Shown piece by piece: positions 44,501 through 55,718 of a stretch of 64,000 nucleotides of DNA. The notes beneath the pieces were generated by a model that did not search any database, was not told the origin of the DNA, and was given only the letters and a program-made list of their open reading frames with translations. Made by a program: the position numbers and the translations under genes. Source of the DNA: Aureobasidium sp. EXF-3400. Lineage: Eukaryota > Ascomycota > Dothideomycetes > Dothideales > Saccotheciaceae. Position 1 is the first letter of the stretch. Every line of letters starts with the position of its first letter. The DNA lies in NCBI GenBank assembly GCA_024195585.1, contig SWBL01000054.1, forward strand, positions 62,001 through 126,000, given 5' to 3'.

Positions 44501-44545
44501 TGTATACATACCTAGAGCTTCTGTCAAATTGATATCAGACGCCAT
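35559..44545 (-). CDS. TEL1: serine/threonine kinase TEL1 (ATM)
   Basis: Five exons on the minus strand: 44512-44545, 43016-44468, 38095-42966, 37653-38043 and 35559-37601; introns 43-51 nt; about 2930 residues. Tel1 is the ATM-type PIKK that responds to double-strand breaks through Mre11-Rad50-Xrs2 and protects telomeres. The spliced start MASDINLTEALASVSSK matches the fungal TAN-motif region. HEAT-like helices fill most of the protein, then a FAT domain. The kinase has GGNDDLRQDAIMEQVF, the catalytic loop GDRHCHN at about 2756-2762 and DLG at about 2776. A complete FATC ends NLAVLFAGWAAYC. Exon 2 can start at 44468 or 44465 because the acceptor is AAGCAG (NAGNAG). Every junction keeps frame and restores family sequence. 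Confidence 0.96.
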
Positions 44546-45107
44546 GCTGGACGATTGTTTTTAAGCTGATGGCATAGAACCGAGATGAGTGGGCCCTTGG
44601 AGCAAATGTCAAGGGGCAATTGCTAGACGATGAGACACAAAACGCTGTCTATAGCACGAATGTGACTTGTTAGTTTTGGGTAGTCACGATTGCCCGGACA
44701 TATAGTGCTTAAGCCCGGTCGGTGAGTTTGGGAGCACTTATTGGTGAATGATGGAACGCTTTGTACGATCTTGTCGAGATCGCAAGTACTCGCGTTCTTC
44801 ACAAACATGTGTATGAACAACAGAAGCAACGCCGATCACGGCAAGACATGGACTGGTTTGTCGCAAGGATGGACGCGATTGAGGGAAGGCGCGGTTTGCA
44901 GACGGGAGAAGTTCGGTGCAAGCCGAGGTGGATGGCGGGTCGAGCTTCTCTCGCGCGTGTTGCTGCTTGCGCTTTGATCCAACAAAACATTATTCACACC
45001 ATCGCCCTGTCCAACACAACAAGCACGCGCATATTCCGTGCGCAATCTTTGGAACTGGAACCCTAGATCTCAGCCCTCGTCGGTTGACGAGCAACCGTTC
45101 CGTGAAA
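44546..45107. promoter_or_regulatory. divergent promoter region, TEL1 / NUP192
   Basis: 562 bases between the start codons of the two largest divergent genes. Short plus-strand ORFs overlap the NUP192 leader. No known binding site was recognised. Confidence 0.45.
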
Positions 45108-48100
45108 ATGGACCAGGATGATAGCCTGACCAGACTCCAAGGTCTCCAAGCCGATCTTGTCGCCTTTTCCGAGTCCCGTCTGCTCAATGTCGATCGCCTA
45201 TGGACAGAGCTGGAGGATAGCATTGCCGACTTCCGCAAGTTGCTGGATCGTCAGAACAAAAACGACAGGAGCCGACAGGCACTCAAGGCTGGTACGCTTG
45301 TCAAGACTCGGGTCAAGGAGACTGCGCGCTAACACACATGTCCAGACACGATAACCGTCGATGAGGTCCAATACAAGATCAACGAAGACTGGAGACAGGA
45401 AGTCATCCAGGTCGCAGATGAGTTGGATCTGGATGAGCTGGATGCCGCAAGATTGAACCTGCAGTCGGAAAACACTGCGCAAGAGCTTGGGAGACCTACC
45501 TCAATGGCTGCCATATTCCGCTTCCATGGCCATCGGGAAACGTTGCTCGAATGTCTACGCCTGACTATCCAACAAGCCGTTGATTGCGAAAACACCAACG
45601 ATCGTGACAAGTTCGTTACTTGCGCCGGCCTGATCACCGAAAGAACCGACGCAACTTTCTGGCGCAAATGTGTTGATGCCATGGCTATCGTCGAGCAATG
45701 GTTACAAAAGCTCCAAGATCGCTTGAACCAGATTGCAATGATCGGCCAAACCGCTCACGGATACGCAATGGAAACGCTGCAGTTTGAAAAGCAGAGCTTG
45801 ACGAAACAACACGAGTCTCTGGGTGCTATCATTTCACACTTGGTCAAAGTTGGCATCGCAACCGTCGACGACTACCGTTATCTCTTGAACAAGACAGCCC
45901 AACTGGCCAACCCTGACGACATCACTTTGCACTACTTACCTGCTCTAGTCAGTTGTGCCTCTGTTCTCGGACCCATCGACAGTGCTGCTAGTCTCAGGGA
46001 TGCTCGCGGCTTGGACCAATACTTTGCAGACAAATCCGACAACTCTAAATGGAAGTTACCTGATTTTCGCGCCGCTGCAACTGTCTTCTGGCTGGCCGAG
46101 TACAGCGGTCGCTACATCGACAACCCTATCGGCTCGCCATTGAGAGGAGTAGATCTAGAAGCAGAGACAGAATCACGCTCTCAGCGTTACTTGGATGCTG
46201 TTCGCAATGGTGCTTTCGAGTTCATCCTGTTCATATGCGCTCAGGTGCGTGCTGACTTGTGGCACGATCCTGCGAAAGTTGGCCTGGTGTCATATCTCCT
46301 CACTGGGGCGGAGCGCTTCAGGAATGGCCCAATCAAAACATCCGACTACTTCCAGGAAATTCTTGCTCAGAACCTCCAGCTTTTCGTTGACGCTTTCATC
46401 ACAAATATGCCCGACACTATCCGCAGACTGAAATTTGAGGAAGACGAACAGCGTCGTAACATCAGCATTCGCCAGCCCCACGGTGTCCCGGAACATGGTC
46501 TGCACCTCGAAAGGTTCCTGGTCATCATCTCATATGCCTTCAAGGGCTTCCCTGAAGCTGCTCAATCATTCTGGCAAGACCCTGATAGCAACCTTTACGG
46601 CTTTCTGCAATGGGCTTCGAAGCGACAATCTACTCCCCGAGCTGCTGCTTTCTGCGAGATGTTTCTCTCCATCTCCGAAGATGCCGAATGCGCAGAAGCC
46701 GCTCACAAGTTCCTGATGGACGACGCAACTACTGCGGTAGCGAAACTCCGTCGAGGAGCACCTCTAAGTTGGGCGCAAATGTTTAACGAGTTGAGTTTCT
46801 ATGCTCCCGGTATCAGTGAGAAGCTTACGTCTACGTCATTGCAAGGTGACGGTGTATTGGCTGGACCACTTATTGAGCCTGAGAGTGAACTCATGCTAGA
46901 GTGTTACTTGCGCCTGGTTACACATATGTGCCGCTCAAGTGTCAGCGCCAGAACCTTTGTCTTGTCTCACACCACGTTTAATCTGCATGAGATTGTACTA
47001 AATCTTGCTGTTTCTGGCGTTTCCAATCGTCTCAAAGCCTGTACATTCATGGCCATATCCGCCAGCCTGACAGCCAAGAGCATCGATGCTGGGTATGCGA
47101 TATGGGATTATGTCGATTCTTGGATGTACGATGCACCAAGTCTGAGGAACTACCTTGGTACAAAGACACCACAAAACCCTACAGTCGCCAAGGAAGGACG
47201 TTTCCAATCACTACTGGAAGGATTTGAACTACCCAATGCTTTCACTCGGCTTGTGCAGAGCATGGTTGTGCCTAGTCCAGAGGAGAGCACTCTGCGTGAC
47301 ATGTTACCTTTTCCAGAACAGCTGGGTGCAGCTTACCGCATGCCAGGCCTGGACCCGTATGTCGACTTCATCATGGGCAGTGTCTTCCAGGAAAGGATGA
47401 CCGATCTCCCCGACGTGAATCAGATCTGGGAATTGAGGTGTACTTGCCTTGCCTTCATCTCAACATGTCTTTCGACCTTCAACGAAGATCTTGTTATCTT
47501 TGCTAACAGCACTAACATTCCCGTTGACTCGATCATCTCAACCTCCTCTCTAGCTGCTTACGTTCGTTTCCATCCGTTTGCCCGCGTCATGGAATGGCTT
47601 TTCAACGACAAAGTTTCAAATGCGCTTTTCGCCGCCGCTCACGAAGACGTCGATACGATCAGTGCCGCTTCGCCAGACTCTCCTATGGTCGTTGCATTAT
47701 GTCGCAGCATCGAGGTGATCAATCAGGTTTTGAAGCTTCAATCGATCTACTTTGATGTGGTCCGACCTATTGTCAAGACACAATACGCTGGACGCGAGAA
47801 AGCCATTGCCAACCCTGCGCTCGCCTCGTTTGAGGATGTCATTCTGAACCATGTCAACATCATAGTCGATCTTGGTCTATACTGCGGAACTGGCCACCAG
47901 GAACTAACAATGCTTTCTTTACAACTCCTTCAGAAGCTGGCAACAGCTCGTAAGCTCTCAATCGCAACTGGCACATCTTACGGAGGCAGCCGCGTGCTTG
48001 CTGCTTTACAACAAGATTTCGACGTCGACCGCATCGCCGCTTCTTTCATTTCTCCTCTTCAACTCGATCCCAGAGAGCTCGAGATGGGAGCAGAAGGGCC

Positions 48101-50199
48101 AGGCATCAACATCAAGCAAGGCATCTTGGACTTGCTCAACACTTCGCTCGAAACAGCGGCCAATCGCCCAGCGTTAGCCCATTGTCTGTTAGGATTCCGT
48201 TGTACCGATCGGGCTATCAGTGTCCCACCCAATGGCCTCTTTGACACCGGAGCTTCGCTTTTCCATGCCGTGGCAAAGCTCTCAGCTGATACCATTTCTC
48301 TGCCCGAAGTCAATCAAGCTCCCTGGCTCTCTTCGATTCGTCGCACGTCTTGTCAAATAATCTCGAGATTACTTCATTCTTCGCTGACCGAGCGAATCAT
48401 ACTCGAAGAACTCAGGGAGTCTGGATACTCTGATGCTGTTGCCATCGTACAAGCACCTATTAATGCCGAAAGTCTTTGGGACAACAGACTTTGTGCCGAC
48501 CAGGATTTCCTCATCTCTGACTCTGCTGCTGTATTTAAGGACTTCTTGATTCAGCGCACCATGTTCTTCGAGGTGGCATCACTTGATATCCGAGCGACTA
48601 TTCAGCGCAACACACCGACACAACGACAGAAGGTGTTATCTTCGCTGCTGGGCGTTACTGTCCTATCGTCTGGTGAGCAAGTACAGAACGCATCGATCTT
48701 CGAGCTTTTCGATTTCATTGATGTGGACATCTCATTACCTTTCGAGATGGCAGAGAAAGCCTACATCACCGGTCTTGACTTTGGATCGTGCAGGACCGAC
48801 AAGCCGGAGTCCGGAACTGTCTATGACCTTGCGCTCGCCAAGGAGCTGTTACTTCTGCGTGAAGCCGATCTTCGCAAGAATGGCAGGTTGATCGATCCTG
48901 TCTCGCAACAACAATGCGCAGCAGAGATTGACGCTGCTATGCTATGTTTGCAATCAGAGAACAACTATGCCTCGATCATGGTTGCACAACGTGCAGCACT
49001 CAACGTATGGGTGAAGCTCATGTCGATGATGCTCGCGTTGGGCGACTTCCAAGCCGCACCGAAGACTGCGCTCGCATTGCAAGCTCTGCAGATTGTGCTG
49101 CCGAAATTGGACAGAACTATCGTAGAGGACTCTCCTGTCACCATTCCGCTTGCGAAGCTCACATACACCTTGATGAGAGTACTGGACTCTTCTGCCACAG
49201 AAAAGAATGTGGAAGTCAGTGTAGTACACGATAGACTCACAGCCACTTTCCGTACTGCATTGCGCGGTATCGGTAGTGCTTCTGGCGGCACCGAACTGCG
49301 CGAGACATGTTATCAGACTATCCGCCACTTCATCAGATCTGTGTGCAGGACATCATCACCTCTTCAACGCCAAACTGCCAAGATCATCGAGCATGGTGGT
49401 GAGAGACTGATGGACACAATCTGCGAGGATGTCATGTCCAGTGCAGGTAGTTGCAGAGTCTCTGCACTGATGGTGCTAGAGTCTTGCTTGCAGCTGTTCC
49501 AGATGATCAAATCGCAATATCTGACACGAGCAATGACCAAGTTGAACTTCACCTCAGTGCTTGTAGACGGTATTCGGGGTATTTCTGGCGAGTTCCAACA
49601 ACAGCGTGAAGGACAAGGTAAGTGTAGTCATGCCTCTTCTGTAACCCAAGCTAACCATAACAGACATTGCAACACTTCTCTCATACATCCACACCGCTCT
49701 CTCCGTCCTCCTACGCATGTCGCATACCAACGAAGGCGCTGCCGCCATTCTAGAGGCAGGTCTCTTCAGCGCCGTCCGCGACTCACAGCTCTTCGCCACA
49801 GACCCAGACATCGGCTTAGACGTCGACAACGTGGAAGCACTAGAAAACTTCTATCGTCTGCTCATCTCCATGTTGCGTATCCTCACCTCTTGCGTCATCA
49901 GCAGAGGATCGAGGAATCAGCATGTAATTGCTCAAGGAAGAGCTTTCTTGACTGAAAACAGACAGTGTATGCAAGGTGTGTTCAAGGCTGCGGTTAGAGA
50001 AGGACCGCAGGTTCGTCCGAGCATCAAGCAAGCTTTGGAGGATTTGGTTGGTTGCTTTAGTGCTTTGATTCATGCGACAGACTTTGTTGAGGTAAGTTTC
50101 CATCTTGTGTTGTGAGTTTTCGGTACAGGTCACTAACGTTTGCTGCAGAGTGATGAGGTGCCGTTGGCTCAGAGGTCCTTGGGGAATATGTTTACTTGA
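45108..50199 (+). CDS. NUP192: inner-ring nucleoporin NUP192 (Nup205)
   Basis: Four exons: 45108-45291, 45346-49617, 49664-50091 and 50149-50199; introns 54, 46 and 57 nt with CTAAC branches; 1644 residues. Nup192 is a scaffold of the nuclear pore inner ring and binds Nic96, Nup53 and Nup145N. The protein is helical throughout without enzyme motifs. Recognisable family blocks include the N-terminal segment around ITVDEVQYKINEDW, then RKCVDAMAIVEQWLQKLQDRL, AATVFWLAEYSGRYIDNPIG, and NTSLETAANRPALAHCLLGF in the second half. Two small C-terminal exons complete the solenoid, ending SDEVPLAQRSLGNMFT. The length fits filamentous fungi (about 1650-1750). Confidence 0.94.
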
Positions 50200-50549
50200 G
50201 GATGAGGGAAGGACTCAACGAATGAAAAACGAATCAAGTTGGTTATGTATTATAACGCACAAGGAAGGAGCCCATAGATGTTCAAAATGTGGAATCACAA
50301 AATGTTGAAACAAAGCTCTATTCCACTGCTCTGCTACATCTCTTGAGGAACTGTGATTGTGGATGATTGTCGAATTGTCAGAATGCTGTTTGCTCTCTCT
50401 GCTCCCCATATTGCTATTCATGTCTCTGTACTCATTGTTAAAAGTCATAGGTCGTGCCAGACCCCATACGTCGAAAGAAAACTCCCGTGGTTGAACACCT
50501 CCCCTCCCCTCATGCCTCTCACACTCCATAATCGTCGTAGAAGTCGCAC
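50200..50549. other. convergent intergenic region
   Basis: 350 bases between the NUP192 and GCV3 stops. No gene is seen. Confidence 0.5.
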
Positions 50550-51117
50550 CTACTCCTCGCTCTCCTCAGTAAACTTCTTATAAGCAACCTCATCCATCAA
50601 CCCCTCAATCTCCTTAACATCCTTAACCTCAATCTTCGCGATCCACCCCTCACCCTCGGGACTCTTATTAATCGTACTCGGCTTTTCCTCCAACACAGCA
50701 TTGGCCTCTGTAATTGTTCCTGACACTGGGGTCATGATATCAGAAGCTGATTTCACAGACTCTACACTGCCGATAGTGTCATTGCGAGAAACTTCGAGAG
50801 ATACAGTGGGGAGTTCGACGAATACGACGTCGCCGAGGGCGTTGGCGGCGTAGGTGGATATGCCGATTGTGCCGGTTTTGTTGTCCGAGGAGAGTTCGAT
50901 CCATTCGTGGTCTTGGGTGTATTTTTTAGCGAGGGCTGTGAGGGGGAGTAAGAGGTTAGTCATGGAAAGGCATGTATAGAGGTCGGAGTGTGTGATGTTA
51001 CTCACCAGCTAAGTTGACTGAGAAGCAGCGAGTAGATTGAGCATTGGCGATGCGGAAAGTGGGTTTAGTTGCTGTGGCCAGCGAGCGGCGGAAGACTGAG
51101 CGAGCGATTGATGCCAT
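50550..51117 (-). CDS. GCV3: glycine cleavage system H protein, mitochondrial (GCV3)
   Basis: Two exons, 51006-51117 and 50550-50935, with a 70-nt intron (GTGAGT donor, GACTAACC branch, CACAG acceptor); 165 residues. The H protein carries the lipoyl arm that shuttles the aminomethyl group among the P, T and L proteins in the mitochondrial matrix. Residues 1-35 are an Arg/Ser/Ala-rich presequence with no acids. The mature domain shows KKYTQDHEWIEL, GIGIS-like start, ALGDVVFVELP, and the lipoylation site Lys99 in GSVESVKSASDI. The C-terminal NKSPEGEGWIAKIEV is typical. It is head to head with MRPS6 across 298 bases. Confidence 0.96.
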
Positions 51118-51415
51118 GATGAGTTGCTTGGGGTTGTTATGTACAAAGGTTGTGGTGTAAAGAAGCAGAACAGAACAGCACAACAGTAATTGAGAGCTGG
51201 GTTGCAGTGACGAAGTGGTTCGCCAAGATCTTCTGGGGAAGTCGACGCCAGATGCGGGCAAACAGCAAGGGTCGCTCGAGCTTTTGATCTAATCTAGAGA
51301 TAAGATGGAAATTTGTTCCGCCTTCCGAGATACCGTCGTCGTCGCTTGAGGCGCATCGCGAAGTTGCAGCTGCAGTTTGAGTCCGTCTATCTTTCGTATT
51401 CCACCACCACACATC
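51118..51415. promoter_or_regulatory. divergent promoter region, GCV3 / MRPS6
   Basis: 298 bases between two divergent start codons of genes for mitochondrial proteins. A shared control region is inferred from distance and shared compartment only. Confidence 0.5.
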
Positions 51416-51901
51416 ATGCTTTACGAACTCATCGCCGTAGTATGCACATTCCACTCCTCTTACACTCACATCTGACAGTAAAACTAACAAACCCAACAGG
51501 TGCGCCCAGGCAACCTGGCCGAAGTCCGCGAGTCCGTCTTCCTCCTCTCCAATAACCACCCTCTGCCTCCCCTCTAACCACCCCTCGCTCACAGAATCGC
51601 AAAAACAACCGGCAACATAGTCCTAAACTCCGGCGGCGTAGTCCGCGGCATAACAAACTGGGGCGTCTTCCACTTGCCCAAGCCCATGAGAAAAAACACA
51701 GTCACCCACAATACAGGCCATTACTTTGTGTGCCGCTTCGACAGCAGTGCCCGAACACAACATGCGGTGAAGAGAACTTTGGGCTTGGATCCGAGAATGT
51801 TGAGGTATTCGGTGGTGAAGATGGGGAGTACGCTTGAGGAGCTGAGGAGTGTGGTTGGAGAGGTGCAGTGGAGGGCTGATGCTGATGCTGTGCAGAACTG
51901 A
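51416..51901 (+). CDS. MRP17: mitochondrial small-subunit ribosomal protein bS6m (MRP17/MRPS6)
   Basis: Three exons: 51416-51439 (24 nt), 51500-51531 (32 nt) and 51595-51901; introns 60 and 63 nt; 120 residues. bS6m binds 16S-type rRNA with bS18m in the mitoribosome platform. Splicing gives MLYELIAVVRPGNLAEVRE, then IAKTTG, NSGGVVRGITNWGVFHLPKP and GHYFVCRFDSSARTQ, which match the S6 fold. The first two exons are tiny and neither holds a long ORF, so simple ORF finders miss them. The second donor is GTCCGT, weaker than the usual GTAAGT, but it is the only one seen that restores the family sequence. The start ATG 51416 directly precedes the conserved LYEL. Confidence 0.92.
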
Positions 51902-52297
51902 TGGCCTGCTGCTGATGCTGGGGGAAGAAGGAGGAAAGATTGAAGAGGAGGTCGTATTTGGGATAAAAGAGAGGGCGTTTCACGGAATTTGCTTTGGGGG
52001 TTCGCAGGTGAAGGTTGAAGAGGCATACACCTTCGTCAGAACTGCGGAAAGATTTCTCCTGCTTTCAAAATTGCCGTTATATTATGGGCAAAACCAGTCC
52101 ATTGCATGGAGGCATCCTGTACAAATATTATCCCGCTCACACAATGAGCTGTAAAACATTTTCTGTCACCACTGTTTCTTACTATCATTATCAAGAAAAT
52201 TGATACTCTGTAAGAATTATTGATCGTAGGTCATCATCATGAAGTTATTACAAGGAAAGGCTCAAGCCTGAAGAAACCAAATCCCGCTTCCTCCCCT
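51902..52297. other. convergent intergenic region
   Basis: 396 bases between the MRPS6 stop and the DUF4211 gene stop. The central part is A/T-rich. No gene is supported. Confidence 0.5.
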
Positions 52298-54316
52298 CTA
52301 AGGCGAGCTATCCCAACGTCCCTGCTTAGCATTTCTCGCAGTATCAATCTCCTTTTTGAAGTCAGAGTACAAAGCTTTGATCTTACCCTGCTCTTCCATG
52401 ATATCCACAATCTTGTTTGCGTGCTTTCTGCGCTTGCGAATACTCCAACCATCGCGCTTAACGATGAGCTTAGGGGTATTCCAGCCAGCACTCTCAAGAT
52501 ACTCAACCACCCACTCGTAGAGGTGGTATCGCCAGTGCTGTAGCGAGTGAGCGGTTTCTGCGTTGCTCATGCAGAACTTGCCGAGGTAGAAGACAGTCTC
52601 TTCAGGGAGAATTTGACGGCCTTGAGAGTCGTAGTTGACGGGTGCGTTCTCGTCTACACTGCTCTCAGAGCCAGAGCCATCGTCGTCTTCATCCGAGTCA
52701 TTGGCGTCTTTGCGTGGTGCCACTGGCTCAAGAGAGTTCTTGTCGTAAGGCTTGCCTTCGAACTTGACCTCGTAAGTTGCTGGATGTCCTGATCTGTTAC
52801 AAGCATCACACTTGTCGCGGCCGAAGTGGGCTGAGGATTGTCGATCTAGGTGAGCTGACAAGAGATCTGGTCGTGCCTGAAGTGCCAGAGTGAACTTCGA
52901 AGTCCAAGCCGCGGACTGGAACTTGGAGCCAGCCAATCCCTTGACTTCATCATCGAGCTTCTTGAACGTCAGGTCGTAGATCTCATCATCCATCTGGAAG
53001 GCCGGATTGATCTTCTTCTGCACCATCCAGTCGATAGCGAAGCGGAACAGGTCCCGAGCTTTCATGGAGGCATAACGAGTGAAGGCGATGGGTACGTTGG
53101 TTGGGACGCCCAGAGGACCATCATCGTCGATAACGAAACCTTCGTCTTCCTCGTCTTCGGCAAACATCTGCTTGCGGGTCGTCCTATTTGTTGAAGGCTC
53201 AGGAAGTTCATCGTCTTCTTCTTCTTCTTGATCCGAACTTTGGTTGTAGTCCTCCTCTTCGTCCTGATCTTGATCTTCTTCCTCCTCATCATCCTCATCT
53301 TCGACAACACTGCTCATGGGAGCCTTTCTCCTGGCCTTCAGGCGCTCCAGCGCTAGCTGACGAACACTCTTTTGTGACGAGGTTTTGTTCCTCTGTGAAA
53401 CTCGGACTTCTGTGTCACTACCACTGGAAGCCAGGTCCACTAGATCATCCTCGAGCTCCCGCTTCTCCTCTTCAGTGATCGTACTCATTGGAGCTGTATC
53501 TTTGACTCTTCGAAGACGCTTGCGAGATCGTGATGAAGGTGGCTCGTCGGATAGTTCGGCGTCAGGCTCAGGTTCTGGTGCTCGTTTCTTGGTGGATAGT
53601 GATCGTTTCCTCGAGCCAGTGACAACGACGTCGCTGTCATCGTCTTCGTCGTCCGGAATGAGTGCAAGTGGTGAGGAACTTTCAGCTTGACGTTTGCGCT
53701 TGCGATTCAGCGCTGGAGTAGCGGGTAGATCGTCTTCACTTTCATCGTCCGAGATGACTGTTGCTGGCTCTTTTGTGACTTCATCCTCCACCTCAGGTGT
53801 TGGCGACTTGTGCTTCTTCTGACGCTTGCTCTTTTTCTTTTGGGTCCTGACTGGGAGTTTTGGCAGGTCCTGGCCAGACTCGTCACTCGATTCATCCGGC
53901 TGCTGTTGCGTTCCGAAAAAGCCAGCTCTGACAGGTCGTGCATGGTTGATGGCTCTGGGACTCGAAGGCGTGAGATCAAGCTTTTGTTGTTTCTTCTGAC
54001 TCTTGCGACTAGACAGTCGTTGCGTTGGCCTGATTTCGTCGTCGCTGACAGCCGATGCGCCAAAAGAATTGGTAGGTCCAGTGGGATCTGGTGTAGGCGG
54101 CAGACTCTCCGTAGGTATTTCGGATGTAATCGTGGAGCTGAGCGAAGAAGCTCCTGGCGCATCACGCACTTTGCGCCTCTTTGTCGGGTTGGCGCCTTCG
54201 AAGCGAACAGTTGCTGCGCGATCGCGAACTGATTGGCTCATGTCGGACGGAGCAGGCGATGATGTGGGAAGTGGGTCGAAGGTCAGCCTCGTCTGTCTCT
54301 TGGACGAGCGAGGCAT
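52298..54316 (-). CDS. DUF4211 domain nuclear protein
   Basis: Single-exon 672-residue protein from ATG 54316. The N-terminal 370 residues are disordered, highly charged and Ser/Lys/Arg/Asp/Glu-rich, with many basic clusters (KKKSKRQKKHK, KRRKVR) that look like nuclear localisation signals and long acidic runs. The DUF4211 domain covers about 385-560: FTRYASMKARDLFRFAIDWMVQKK, then KFTLALQARPDLLSAHLDRQ and a CDACNRSGHPATYEV zinc-like pair. The C-terminus includes HWRYHLYEWVVEYLESAG and a basic helix. The domain occurs in fungal chromatin-linked proteins; the exact function is unknown. A PIP-box-like QTRLTFDPL sits near residue 8, but lacks the aromatic pair. Confidence 0.88.
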   Translation of the reverse strand: MPRSSKRQTRLTFDPLPTSSPAPSDMSQSVRDRAATVRFEGANPTKRRKVRDAPGASSLSSTITSEIPTESLPPTPDPTGPTNSFGASAVSDDEIRPTQRLSSRKSQKKQQKLDLTPSSPRAINHARPVRAGFFGTQQQPDESSDESGQDLPKLPVRTQKKKSKRQKKHKSPTPEVEDEVTKEPATVISDDESEDDLPATPALNRKRKRQAESSSPLALIPDDEDDDSDVVVTGSRKRSLSTKKRAPEPEPDAELSDEPPSSRSRKRLRRVKDTAPMSTITEEEKRELEDDLVDLASSGSDTEVRVSQRNKTSSQKSVRQLALERLKARRKAPMSSVVEDEDDEEEEDQDQDEEEDYNQSSDQEEEEDDELPEPSTNRTTRKQMFAEDEEDEGFVIDDDGPLGVPTNVPIAFTRYASMKARDLFRFAIDWMVQKKINPAFQMDDEIYDLTFKKLDDEVKGLAGSKFQSAAWTSKFTLALQARPDLLSAHLDRQSSAHFGRDKCDACNRSGHPATYEVKFEGKPYDKNSLEPVAPRKDANDSDEDDDGSGSESSVDENAPVNYDSQGRQILPEETVFYLGKFCMSNAETAHSLQHWRYHLYEWVVEYLESAGWNTPKLIVKRDGWSIRKRRKHANKIVDIMEEQGKIKALYSDFKKEIDTARNAKQGRWDSSP

Positions 54317-54833
54317 GGTGGTGGGGTGGCGCAAGTTTGTAGCTTGGTTAGTATGAGAGTGAAAGTGGGTTTGTGTCCAAAAGTAGATGAATATAATGGT
54401 CGTCGTGTTCCGGTGGCGATCGAGCTCTTAGCAACACATTCGCTCGCGGTTGCAGTCGTCTAACAACACAGTAAAGTGAAAGTAGATTTCTTGCGAGGCA
54501 GAAAGCTGGAAGACGCGATTCAAGCAGCCGCGGTTTCACGCGACCGACCAAATTGGGAAAACTGATTGAACAACGAGTGCGTCATCGATAAACTTGGTTC
54601 GCAAATAATGAATGGAAGGATCATGTTGACGGAATTGCTTTTCCTTTCGAGTGCACAATAGAATTGTTCGAGAATCGAATCGGATCTGTTCTCTTCTACG
54701 CACTCGCATGATCAACCTGTTCGTTCGCCGTAGAAAGACCATTTTCACAGCCGAGTGTATATTGTCCAAGGGATTCAGCACATCAAGCATATCAGCAAAA
54801 GGCAGAAACAGAGGACACAGAAAGATCGCCACT
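54317..54833. promoter_or_regulatory. divergent promoter region, DUF4211 gene / HNT3
   Basis: 517 bases between divergent starts. The frame open upstream of the HNT3 start lacks family-like sequence. Confidence 0.4.
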
Positions 54834-55718
54834 ATGGGAGCACCTCAGGAAGCCATAACAGAAGATGAGATTGTTGGAATGGAGCTTCCAGATAAGGCAA
54901 ATCCCAAGAATGCATGTAAGTAAAAAAACTAGACCCCTTCCGGTACCTCATTCTCATTGTTGACAGTCACAGAATTAATGTCCAAGAAACCTATCAATAA
55001 TCAAAAATCTCCTGAAAAATCCGACAAGCATGCAAACTCTCCTAAGTCAAAGTCGAAAATGTCCTTCGATCGACGGGACGGTCTAGGAGTATACACAGTC
55101 GACCCCTACGCTTACGATAGAGTCTTATTCAACAACGAGAATGCGGTCATCATTCAGGATATGTTTCCAAAGTCGTCCGTCCACCTGCTGGTCCTTCCGA
55201 AGTCCGAGCGCAATCTATTGCATCCATTCAAGGCGTTTGAGGACCCCCAACTTCTCGCGGATATCAAAGTCGAAGTGGGGAGAGCGAAACAGATGGTGGC
55301 GAGTGAGCTTCGACGGAAGTACGGACAGTTCTCCAAGTCCGAGCAAGTACGGATTCAAGCCAGAGACTCTGATGATCCACCAGATGTCCTTCCAGAAGGC
55401 CGTGACTGGATGAAGGAAATCATCACGGGTATCCATGCAGTGCCTTCGATGAACCACCTCCACGTTCATGTCATGTCGAGAGACATGGTGAGTGACTGCC
55501 TCACAAGGAGCGCTCATTACAACAGTTTCCAGACGTCTTTCTTGGTACCTTTGGAGAAGTTTCCTTTGCCGAAAGATGATTCTATACGACAACTTGGTTC
55601 TGGGCCTTGGCATACTGTTGACCTTGTCTGTTGGCGATGCAAGAAGAATTTTGGGAACAGGGTAACCAAGTTGAAGGCGCATCTGGCAGAAGAGCACGAC
55701 CAGTGGAAGAGAGAGTAG
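54834..55718 (+). CDS. HNT3: aprataxin-like DNA deadenylase HNT3
   Basis: Two exons, 54834-54915 and 54967-55718, with a 51-nt intron (GTAAGT donor, TTGACAG acceptor); 277 residues. Aprataxin removes AMP left at 5' ends by aborted ligation and so rescues DNA nicks. The splice gives NAFTELMSKK, the usual fungal start. The HIT domain covers about 65-225, with HLHVHV (His191, 193 and 195; the middle His is the nucleophile by family knowledge) and HYNSFQTSFLVPL. A C2H2 zinc finger closes the protein: Cys249, Cys252, His266 and His271. Key residues are all present and the length is normal. Confidence 0.95.

Noticed and set aside
44489..44511. A 23-nt intron at the start of TEL1 ending at the first CACAG
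   Set aside because: Too short for the spliceosome and out of frame with the next exon; the AAGCAG acceptor 20-23 nt further on restores the Tel1 N-terminus.
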